A stretch of DNA of 64,000 nt from Carpediemonas membranifera (taxonomy: Eukaryota > Fornicata), in the NCBI GenBank assembly GCA_019828565.1, contig JAHDYR010000009.1, positions 1 through 64,000 of the forward strand. Direction: 5' to 3'. Positions within the stretch are counted from its first letter, which is position 1, and each line of letters begins with the position of its first letter. The notes beneath the pieces are model-generated. The model was not told where the DNA came from and searched no databases. It worked only from the letters and a program-made list of their open reading frames with translations. A program made the translations under genes and the position numbers. Positions 56,494 through 64,000 of the stretch are shown in pieces.

Positions 56494-57858
56494 ATGGCTG
56501 TGATCAAGGCAATCCACGTTTGTTTAGTGTCATAGAAGCACCAGACGTTCAACATTGGTATCGTTTATCGGGCTTCGGAGACAATTTTCTTCTCTTTTAT
56601 GCAGGCTCGTCAGATTTTCGATTCCCGCGGTAACCCCACCGTCGAGGTTGACCTCAAGACTGAGGACGGTCTCTTCCGCGCTGCTGTTCCCTCCGGCGCT
56701 TCCACCGGCGTCCACGAGGCCTGCGAGCTCCGTGACGGTGGTGACCAGTACATGGGCAAGGCCGTCCTCAAGGCCGTTGCCAACGTGAACGAGAAGATCG
56801 CCCCCGCCATCATGGGCATGGACGTCACTGAGCAGAAGAAGCTCGACGACCTCATGATTGAGCTCGACGGCTCTGCCAACAAGACTGTCCTCGGTGCCAA
56901 CGCTATCCTCGGTGTCTCCATGGCTGTCGCCCGCGCCGGTGCCGCCGCCTCTGGCAAGCCCCTCTACCAGTACCTCGCTGACCTCGCTGGCAACACCGAG
57001 CTCCGCTACCCCGTCCCCTGCATGAACGTCATCAACGGTGGCTCCCACGCCGGCAACGCCCTTGCCCCCCAGGAGTACATGATCGCCCCCACTGGCGCCG
57101 ATAACTTCATGGAGGCCATGCGCATCGGCTCTGAGGTCTACCACAACCTCAAGTCCATCATCAAGAGCCGCTATGGCATTGATGCCGTCAACGTTGGTGA
57201 CGAGGGTGGGTTCGCTCCCCCCCTTACCGACCCCGAGGAGCCCCTCAAGCTTCTCGTTGAGGCCATCAAGAAGGCCGGCCACGAGGGCAAGGTCAAGATC
57301 TGCATGGATTGCGCCGCCTCTGAGTTCTTCAAGGACGGCTCCTACGACCTTAACTTCAAGGGCAAGGAGTCCAAGATCATCTCTGGCGACGATCTCGCCG
57401 CTATGTACGCCAGCTGGACCGAGAACTACCCCATTGCCTCCATCGAGGACCCTATGGACGAGGATGACTGGGCCGCCTGGACCAAGTTCCTCTCCCTCGT
57501 CGAGGGCAAGTGCCAGGTTGTCGGCGATGATCTCACCGTCACCAACCCCAAGCGCATCCAGGAGGCTGTCGAGAAGAAGTCTTGCAACTCCCTCCTCCTC
57601 AAGGTGAACCAGATCGGCTCCATCTCTGAGGCCATCGCCGCCTCCAACCTCGCCATGAAGAACGGCTGGTCCGTCATGGTTTCCCACCGTTCCGGCGAGA
57701 CCGAGGATACCTTCATCTCCCACCTCGTTGTCGGCCTCGGCTCTGGCCAGATCAAGACCGGCGCCCCTTGCCGCTCCGAGCGTGTAGCTAAGCTCAACGA
57801 GATCATTCGGATCGAAGAGGAGACCTCTTTCCCTTATGGTTTCGAGGCCTGGAAGTAA
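56494..57858 (+). CDS. ENO: Enolase, eight-codon first exon and 87-bp intron
   Basis: Exon 1 (56494-56517) encodes MAVIKAIH; exon 2 (56605-57858) continues [15 protein letters not shown], giving 425 residues and the standard enolase N terminus. Without the first exon the protein would start MQARQIF, two residues into the 3' splice site. Catalytic and metal residues are in place: GASTGVHEA loop, [11 protein letters not shown] with the His of the active site, DVAASEF-like [36 protein letters not shown] with the base Lys and SHRSGETED. It interconverts 2-phosphoglycerate and phosphoenolpyruvate in the cytosol. GATAAAC follows the stop. Confidence 0.95.
56518..56604 (+). other. Intron, 87 bp (enolase)
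   Basis: GTTTGT at the 5' end, T-rich tract and TTATGCAG at the 3' end. Removal yields [12 protein letters not shown]. The longest intron in the window. Confidence 0.88.
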
Positions 57859-58311
57859 GCGATAAACTTCTTACCTGTGATTGATGATCGTTGTTTTGCG
57901 CGGATGACCCGATAATAGGGTTGTAGATCGAGTGAAATACAGTGGGATCCCCGGCCCTGGATGGTGCAGGGTCGTGCTTGGCTGGGTTGTCGGCGTCGGA
58001 TACGACTTCGATGGCCAGGCCCTTGTCGAGCAGAGTTGGGGTTACCCAGTTGCCATGATTGGTGCTTTGTGGCGCTTTATCAGATAGAGGACAGATGGCG
58101 TCCGACTATGTGTCCGGCAGGGCTTTCGATCTTTCATAAATGTGCAGTTTAGAACCCCCATCCATTTCGGGCGCACCGCTCAACCCCAGCAATCGGCACC
58201 GTCACCACCATCTCCGACCACTGCAACATGTATCATGAGCGGACTGTAGCTGAGATATGACCCGGGGTCGACTCGATCTCAAGTATTGCACCCTGTTTCG
58301 GATACGACAGC
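57859..58311. other. Intergenic stretch with upstream ORF
   Basis: Contains a hairpin near 57,954 (CCCTG and CAGGG arms), a GCAGTTTA at 58144 and a ten-codon ORF at 58228-58260 that would precede the DUF229 gene in its leader if transcription starts at that motif. Confidence 0.45.
58144..58151 (+). promoter_or_regulatory. GCAGTTTA initiator-like element
   Basis: Exact motif, 160 bp before the ATG at 58312, much further than elsewhere; a longer leader or a hidden intron would explain it. Confidence 0.4.
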
Positions 58312-60585
58312 ATGGCTGCTCGCTACGGGATCATGCGCGTGCTATTGCTCGTATTGGCTTGTATAGTGCTCGCATCTGCATCCGCTATTCGCGAGGAGGA
58401 CGAGATTCTGTATATCAACCAAACTCTGCCGATTCTGGTGGGGCACGGTGCCAACAACGATCTCTGGAGTTCTGCAGCAGCCGCTGTGATCCATGAATCA
58501 TTTGAGTTCATGAATGGCATCGATCACGCCAAGCCCGGCTGTGTACCCGGCAACCAAATCGTCACATTTGACCACAAGACGATGCTCCTCACGCCCCAGC
58601 ACACGAGCAAGTGCACCAAGAAGTGCCACCACGAGTACATTCTCGCCCCACCGCATCCTCGGTACAAGCGCTCCGAGCTCGTCAAGTGGCGGCCCCTCGA
58701 CGGCCCCACGGTCATCAACACCGAGTACTCGCCCGAGAAGCTCGTCGGGTCCGTGCATGTCAAGGTCAGGTGTGTGTGCAACGGCCGGCCTATGCCTCTG
58801 ACTACTGAGAGAAACACGGTGCTCGCAGACTACCAGCTCAACGCCGTCAAGCCGCCCCCAGAGGACAGAGTTCCACTGTTGGGCGAACGAGCTCTTACTG
58901 ACCGCATGGGCGGCCTGAGGAACGTTGTGGTGCTCTTACACGACACGTTGACCCGCACCCGGGCCATCAACTACATGCCCCAGTACTTTAGCAAGATCCG
59001 CGAGATGAACTCCATGCCCGAGTCAGAGAGACGGTGGACGGCATTCACCATGGGCTCTTACCACTCCTCGGGGTATAACACACCAGGTAACGAGATGCCC
59101 ATGTTTGCCGGCATCGGCCGGAATTACTTTGAATGGAAATGTTGCGGCGGTTACTTCCCACATGATAATAACCCCAAGAAAAAGATTCAGTGGATCTGGA
59201 ACGATTTCAAACAATATGACATTGCCACAGGATGGGGGTGCCAGGCCTGCATCGACCTCATGTCGTACACGGACGGGCTCAGGACCGTTGAAGACCAGTT
59301 TGACTATATTTATTATGGGGCGTACTGCGAGGGGATGCCGGGCAACCACTTCTTCCGCCTCCAGAAGAACGAGCGCTTCTGCTTTGGCGATGAACCCTAT
59401 TCGTTCTCGTTTATCGAGTACATCGCCGACGCCCTCCGTGCCGAGGAGGGGCAGCGCCCCGTCTTCTTCTTTACCAACTTCCTGGAGGCCCACAACATGG
59501 TCCTCCCCTCCACCGCCCGGTTCTTGGAAGAGGGCACGCTTCTCGGGATGAAGCGGTTCCTCGAGGAACGAGACGACACCATGGTCATCGTCATGGGTGA
59601 CCATGGCATGCAGTACGGCTCGTGGTACGACACTGGCTATGGCGTCATCGACCATAGGCTGCCAGACATGCAGATATTCATCCCTCAGTGGTGGCTTGAG
59701 GGACACCCGGACGCCAAGGCCGCGTTGTACCAGAATCAGCACGAGATATTGACGACATACGACCTGCACGCCACGTTCCAGCACCTGGTCCACTACCCAA
59801 ACAAGACCCTCGCCGACGTTAAAAGCGCCAACATTCTCAAACACATGGACAGCAAGAAGGCCCGCAGTTTGCTCGAGCCGCTGTCAAACCCCAAGACAGG
59901 CGCCCCTCGGACGTGCGATGAGGCCGGCTTGAGCGAGGACTGGTGCCTCCTCCAGCCCGGTGTTGTCAGGGCGATGACGTCCAAGGACCTCGGGTGCAAG
60001 GTGGGCAAGCGCATGATGGACGCTGCGTTGGCGGCCATCAACGCCAAGGCGGACAGGGGGGCGACGTGCGAGAGGGCGTCACTGAAGACGGAGAAGATCA
60101 AGCGGGGCTCTGTCGCTAGTCTGCACGAGTACGAGTATTGGAGGTTCGACTTCGATGTTGAGCCTTATAATGCGACTTTTCACGCAGAGTTCCGTCTGAG
60201 AGTCCGAACCCAAGACCCGAACAAGCCGAAGATGACGGATGAAAAGTTCGAGATGACTCTGCTCAAGCAAGTGAGCTCGTATGCCAGGTTCGAGGTCTGT
60301 CGCAGCAAGGAGGTCGAGCATGGTTTCTGCCTCTGCAACTACGGCCCCGATGCGTCCAAGCCCGAAGAGATCGACGACTCAAACGACGTCGAGACGTTCA
60401 CTCCCGATGAGCCGAGAGAAGGCAAGCACAGCACGAGCTTCCTCGTCGGTGTGGCGGCCTTGGCGATGATCGGGCTGGGTGTGACAGCTGGCGTGGGTAG
60501 CTATATGCTGTGGAAGAAGTTTGCCGTGCTGAGGACGGGGCTGGGGGGCCACGCCACCAGTAACAGCGGGATCAGACTCAACTAG
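58312..60585 (+). CDS. DUF229 (sulfatase-like) type I membrane protein
   Basis: 757 residues. A signal peptide (MRVLLLVLACIVLASASA) is followed by a Cys-containing ectodomain and, near residue 710, one membrane segment (FLVGVAALAMIGLGVTAGVGSYMLW) with a short cytosolic tail. The core is of the alkaline-phosphatase/sulfatase superfamily type found in DUF229 proteins: VVVLLHDTLTRTRAINYMP holds the metal-bound Asp-Thr pair, FTMGSYHSSGYNTPGNEMPMFAG the next loop, and VIVMGDHGMQYGSWYDTGYG the DHG metal site. The second metal His is likely in IDHRLPDM. A hydrolase or transferase of phospho- or sulfo-groups at the cell surface is inferred. GTAAAT follows at 60592. Confidence 0.82.
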   Translation: MAARYGIMRVLLLVLACIVLASASAIREEDEILYINQTLPILVGHGANNDLWSSAAAAVIHESFEFMNGIDHAKPGCVPGNQIVTFDHKTMLLTPQHTSKCTKKCHHEYILAPPHPRYKRSELVKWRPLDGPTVINTEYSPEKLVGSVHVKVRCVCNGRPMPLTTERNTVLADYQLNAVKPPPEDRVPLLGERALTDRMGGLRNVVVLLHDTLTRTRAINYMPQYFSKIREMNSMPESERRWTAFTMGSYHSSGYNTPGNEMPMFAGIGRNYFEWKCCGGYFPHDNNPKKKIQWIWNDFKQYDIATGWGCQACIDLMSYTDGLRTVEDQFDYIYYGAYCEGMPGNHFFRLQKNERFCFGDEPYSFSFIEYIADALRAEEGQRPVFFFTNFLEAHNMVLPSTARFLEEGTLLGMKRFLEERDDTMVIVMGDHGMQYGSWYDTGYGVIDHRLPDMQIFIPQWWLEGHPDAKAALYQNQHEILTTYDLHATFQHLVHYPNKTLADVKSANILKHMDSKKARSLLEPLSNPKTGAPRTCDEAGLSEDWCLLQPGVVRAMTSKDLGCKVGKRMMDAALAAINAKADRGATCERASLKTEKIKRGSVASLHEYEYWRFDFDVEPYNATFHAEFRLRVRTQDPNKPKMTDEKFEMTLLKQVSSYARFEVCRSKEVEHGFCLCNYGPDASKPEEIDDSNDVETFTPDEPREGKHSTSFLVGVAALAMIGLGVTAGVGSYMLWKKFAVLRTGLGGHATSNSGIRLN

Positions 60586-60591
60586 TCTGCT

Positions 60592-60597
60592 GTAAAT
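60592..60597 (+). terminator. GTAAAT 3'-end signal
   Basis: Six bases after the TAG stop of the DUF229 gene. Confidence 0.45.
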
Positions 60598-60812
60598 AGG
60601 ATAAGCGTAGAACACGCTCGGCCGTCCAGCTGGATAGTATTTGGGGCGCATAAGCTTTATCTGACAAGCATTTTAGACACCCTTGCTTTCGTTTCTTGTC
60701 GTATCAGCTGCATTTCTTCTCATTCGTTGTCTCTGGTTGAAGAGTGGCGTATTTGGCCGGCTGCCTTGCCTTCTTGTTCGTCTCAGACGGGTTATGTAAA
60801 CCGTAAATCGGC

Positions 60813-60820
60813 GCAGTATA
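60813..60820 (+). promoter_or_regulatory. GCAGTATA initiator-like element
   Basis: 17 bp before the ATG at 60838. Confidence 0.5.
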
Positions 60821-60837
60821 TCGTAATCTGGAGACAG

Positions 60838-63800
60838 ATGAATACAAGCGGTATCGAGGACCTGCTGTCCCCGATTGCCAAGCTGACCAATGAAGAGGGC
60901 ACTTCTATAGAGTGTATAGTTCCTGGATTCGAACAGGAGCGGCTTACGAAGGCGCTGACTGAAATCGCAAGCGAATTCGTCGATCAGCCCGCTAGTTCAC
61001 TCCTTCAAACTGCAGATTCGTACCCTGTTTTCGAATCGTCCACTGCAGCGGATGAGCCTATTGCAATCTTCGATTCTCCCGTCGTCGAGCGTCAACCGAT
61101 GTTCGTCCCCTCTCAAATCGCCGAAGAAACCCTCCTCGCCGAGACTCACCTACTCCACCGAGCCAACAGCAACATGGACAACTCCGTCATGCGTTTCCTA
61201 GGCGTCGAGGAGTTTGCCCCGTCGGATTCTGATCTCGACGACGACCTCTCCTGTGTTGATCGCATATGGTACGGCCCCAACGAGAACGGCGTCCGCAAAG
61301 CACGCATACCGTATATTGAGTCCATACTAGCAGCAGACGATGCCGCCTACACCCTCCGCCCGGCCCACACAATCGCCACTGTCGTCAGGTTCAATCATCA
61401 CCTGCTCGACGAGACCAGGATCCTGGTCATCGCGTGCGGGCTGATAGAGACGGTCCGGTGGCTCCACCGCCGCGGTCTATACCATGGCGGCCTGACGCCC
61501 GACACGGTGGGCCTCGCCATGGGATTCGTGCCGAGAGTTCGCGGTATTTTCCCCACAAGAACCCCGCCCCTGCAGCCCCCAGACGTGGTCCACCGCTGGG
61601 AGTACACTCTGACACACCAGTGGGCGGTCGGCTCGATTTCTAACCTCGAGTATCTCCGCGGGCTCAATCACATGGCCGGCCGACGCGACCACAACCCCTT
61701 CTTCGCCTCCGTGTACCCCTGGGTCGTCGACTTCACCTCCCCCAACGGCGGCTGGCGTGACCTGCGCCAGAGCATGTTCCGGCTCCACCACGGCGATGCG
61801 ACGCTCGATGCGACGTTTACAGGCTCGATCCACCCTCACCACGTTTCCGGCCTCGGGTCCGAGGTGACGTACTTCTCCTACCTGGCCCGCCGCACGCCCC
61901 TCTCAGATCTCGTGGCCCACGTCCGCGCCCGGTTCAACCCCGCGGAGTACCCGTCCACTGTGGCGCGGATGTTCAAGTGGACGGCAGATGAGGCGATCAT
62001 CGACTTCTATAGCAACCCGGACATGTTTGCATCGCTGCATGACGAGTTGCCCGACCTCGGCCTGCCCCCCTTCGCCCCAACACCCGAGGAGTTCATCAGC
62101 TGGCACAGGAGTCGCCTCGAGCACCACAAGGTCTCTGCCCGTCTCCACCGGTGGATCGACATCACATTCGGTGTTGGTCTACTCGGTCAGGCGGCTGAGA
62201 AGAACAAGAACGTCCCAGCCCAGTGGGCCGCCCCGCTCGACTCGCCCGACTCGCACATGTCTGCCCCGGGGTACGTCGCCCTCTTCCACACCCCACACCC
62301 GCCCCACCTCAAGGAGGCACAGAGTAGGGCCGATCGGGCAATGGCCCACGCAGCACCCAGCGCCCCCTCATCCCGCCCCGAGAGCCCCATGTCCAGCCAC
62401 GAGTCCGACCTGGGGTTGCCCGGCGTCAGGGGGGTCGGCTACGACCGCGTGGACTTCGAGCCGATGACTCCGGACAACGGCGGCGAGTCAGACTCCGACT
62501 TTGACTCGGACTACTGCCCTGTACCCACCCCAGCCCCCACGTCTGTCTCGATCACCCAGGCCAAGTCGGGTAAGAACCTCGCACAGCGTCTGGGCACTAA
62601 CCTCGGACGGATTGCGGGGATCAACTCAATTTTTAAGGAGGGGTCTCGTCGGAACTCGGCCTCGGAGCTCGGCAGGAACCCCCTGAACGCGGCCATCAAG
62701 CAGAGTGCCAACGTGGAGGACCACATCCGATTCTGTATGACTAATCCGCTCGGCCTGGGGGATCGCGGTTTCAGCACCGAGGATAAGACCGTCGAGGAGC
62801 TCCAGGCCATCGACCGCAACTCCCTGTGTCACGTGCTGTCCGTGCTCGACGCCAAGGCCGCCCTCCCGACCTGGGGGTCTGCGGGCCCACTCAAACCTAT
62901 CATAGCAGCAATCAAATCCGCCGGACTCCAGGAGGCGCTGAGCCGCCTGCCCAGCCACATCCACCGACTGACGGAGCTTTACTCGACCATCTCTGCCCTC
63001 CGCACTACCCAGGCTCGACTCGAGGCCATCGCCTCTGGTGTGGGGGCTCTGCCCCGCTTTGGTAACTTCTTCCTGGCCGTCCTGCCGCTTTGGCGCATGG
63101 CAGTGGAGACGGCGACGATCCCTGACCTGGTGGAGCCGAGCCTCAGGGCCATTGTCGCCATCTGTCGCATGCTCGACATCACCCAGATGAGGGCCGCGTA
63201 CGCACACATCCAGCGGAAACTCCGCGCTGTCATCGTAGCTGCGGACCAGAGAAACACTCCCGCAGCCAAGGATCTGCTCGACAAGCTCATGGCGGTGTAC
63301 ACGCCGACGCTCACGGGGGGCGACATCAGGCATTTGGCAGAGGTCGCCACGAACATGTTCCTCGCAGACGCCATGCAGGACGGCCCCCCGCTCCCATTCG
63401 TGTCCTACGACGGCGTGCTGGACGCCCCGCCCTCGGCCGCGGTGCTCACGCTGCTCAGGCAACAGCACGACCTTGCCATCAGGTTCCAGGGCTTTGCCAT
63501 GGAGCTGATCGAGTCAACCCTCCGCGCCCTCCACACTGACACCCAGACCATCGGTCAGGTAGGCACCCTGGCGGCTGCAGTGACCGTGCTTGACTCAACT
63601 CTGGATGGGTTACAGACCGACGCCCTCGTGACGGGGGCAGTCAACCATCTTGGGCCAATCCTCACTGTCGCAGCACTCGAGGCGGCGGACAGCGATATCC
63701 TACGCCGCGCAGCAGTGGTCCTGTGCAGCGGACTCGCGTCGATTACTGCCAAGTGCCCCGCCGTAACCGGCTCCGTCCTCGCAGTCGCCCTGCTCGGCTG

Positions 63801-64000
63801 GACCTCGCCCAGGGAAACCCGACTGGACCGTCTGCAGTCACCCCTCATCGATCTGATGAAAACGGAGCCGAGACTGCTGCCCGGCATGTATCTTCTGATG
63901 GACCGGCTGATCTCTGACCGCCGTATCCAGGTCCAGACGGCGATCGTCCCCATCCTCCCTGACGACCTCCCAGCCCCTTGGGCCAGCCTCATCGCCAACC
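60838..64000 (+). CDS. WDR81-like BEACH-domain protein, 3' end outside the window
   Basis: An open frame of 1,054 codons from the ATG at 60838 to the window end with no stop. The N-terminal 170 residues are acidic and unassigned. Residues of about 160-240 resemble the kinase-like region that precedes BEACH in WDR81 (LVIACGLIETVRWLHRRGLYHGGLTPDTVGL). The BEACH domain follows: ISNLEYLRGLNHMAGRR, PFFASVYPWVVDFTS, GGWRDLRQSMFRL, HHVSGLGSEVTYFSYLARRTPL, NPAEYPSTVARMFKWTADEAI and HRWIDITFG. After a disordered Ser/Pro/Asp linker the rest is helical. WD40 repeats, if present, would lie beyond the window. WDR81 controls endosomal phosphoinositides and autophagy in animals; the role here is inferred. 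Confidence 0.82.
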   Translation, partial: MNTSGIEDLLSPIAKLTNEEGTSIECIVPGFEQERLTKALTEIASEFVDQPASSLLQTADSYPVFESSTAADEPIAIFDSPVVERQPMFVPSQIAEETLLAETHLLHRANSNMDNSVMRFLGVEEFAPSDSDLDDDLSCVDRIWYGPNENGVRKARIPYIESILAADDAAYTLRPAHTIATVVRFNHHLLDETRILVIACGLIETVRWLHRRGLYHGGLTPDTVGLAMGFVPRVRGIFPTRTPPLQPPDVVHRWEYTLTHQWAVGSISNLEYLRGLNHMAGRRDHNPFFASVYPWVVDFTSPNGGWRDLRQSMFRLHHGDATLDATFTGSIHPHHVSGLGSEVTYFSYLARRTPLSDLVAHVRARFNPAEYPSTVARMFKWTADEAIIDFYSNPDMFASLHDELPDLGLPPFAPTPEEFISWHRSRLEHHKVSARLHRWIDITFGVGLLGQAAEKNKNVPAQWAAPLDSPDSHMSAPGYVALFHTPHPPHLKEAQSRADRAMAHAAPSAPSSRPESPMSSHESDLGLPGVRGVGYDRVDFEPMTPDNGGESDSDFDSDYCPVPTPAPTSVSITQAKSGKNLAQRLGTNLGRIAGINSIFKEGSRRNSASELGRNPLNAAIKQSANVEDHIRFCMTNPLGLGDRGFSTEDKTVEELQAIDRNSLCHVLSVLDAKAALPTWGSAGPLKPIIAAIKSAGLQEALSRLPSHIHRLTELYSTISALRTTQARLEAIASGVGALPRFGNFFLAVLPLWRMAVETATIPDLVEPSLRAIVAICRMLDITQMRAAYAHIQRKLRAVIVAADQRNTPAAKDLLDKLMAVYTPTLTGGDIRHLAEVATNMFLADAMQDGPPLPFVSYDGVLDAPPSAAVLTLLRQQHDLAIRFQGFAMELIESTLRALHTDTQTIGQVGTLAAAVTVLDSTLDGLQTDALVTGAVNHLGPILTVAALEAADSDILRRAAVVLCSGLASITAKCPAVTGSVLAVALLGWTSPRETRLDRLQSPLIDLMKTEPRLLPGMYLLMDRLISDRRIQVQTAIVPILPDDLPAPWASLIAN

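Noticed and set aside
56530-57723. 397-codon open frame antisense to enolase
   Set aside because: Enolase itself is certain; the antisense frame is Gly/Val/Leu-rich shadow sequence.
1-64000. CRISPR arrays, rRNA genes, bacterial operons
   Set aside because: None of the repeats has spacer periodicity, no rRNA core sequence is visible, and introns, a P-loop DCAK with anchor, p24, ARPC2 and BEACH proteins show a eukaryotic genome.

Overview
The window reads as nuclear DNA of a GC-rich, gene-dense protist. Host genes are mostly single-exon and closely packed. Six introns can be deduced (28 to 87 bp) with a GTTYGT-like 5' splice site. Most host genes have a short GCAGKWTA-type element shortly upstream of the ATG, and a GTAAAY hexamer at or just after the stop codon, often overlapping it. 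This compact layout, the bacterial CysM-type cysteine synthase and the NEK kinase with DLG in place of DFG would suit a free-living metamonad (a fornicate such as Carpediemonas). That placement is inference; no species is claimed.

Region 1 (1-23,700) is a graveyard of Ty3/gypsy chromoviruses. E1 (1-2035, +) is a broken 3' half of pol. E2 (minus) survives as three pieces because two later elements landed in it: E3 (3621-8206, +, 61-bp LTRs) and E4 (8588-14697, minus, 121-bp LTRs). Removing E3 and E4 plus one copy of each 4-bp target duplication restores the E2 reading frame. E5 (15713-18242, minus) has lost most of RT and all of RNase H. E6 (19150-23670, +) has 71/73-bp LTRs. The elements share very short LTRs, 4-bp target duplications, a perfect palindrome where a tRNA primer-binding site is expected, and chromodomain-like integrase tails. 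E4 also carries a large antisense ORF of unknown function between pol and its polypurine tract.

Region 2 (23,777-32,801) holds a small zinc-knuckle gene, an FCP1-like CTD phosphatase with a BRCT-like tail, a coiled-coil protein, a probable proteasome maturation factor, a p24 cargo receptor, a SCAR/WAVE-like actin regulator with a frame break, and a probable cytoskeletal protein. Region 3 (33,119-42,517) holds a secreted GH13 amylase-like protein, a secreted tandem MACPF protein, a NEK-type kinase, an HxxxDG acyltransferase and two adjacent unknown membrane proteins. Region 4 (42,851-49,002) has ribosomal protein eL35/uL29, a catalytically degenerate DEAD-box protein, dephospho-CoA kinase, a Nudix protein and a longin-like protein. 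Region 5 (49,809-64,000) has a TauE/SafE transporter, the PP2A catalytic subunit, a candidate structured RNA, a coiled-coil protein, CysM, ARPC2, enolase, a DUF229 membrane protein and the start of a WDR81-like BEACH protein that runs off the end.

Functional links: SCAR/WAVE and ARPC2 belong to the same actin-nucleation pathway. p24, the BEACH protein and perhaps the longin-like protein suggest membrane traffic. No CRISPR array, rRNA gene or intact tRNA was seen.
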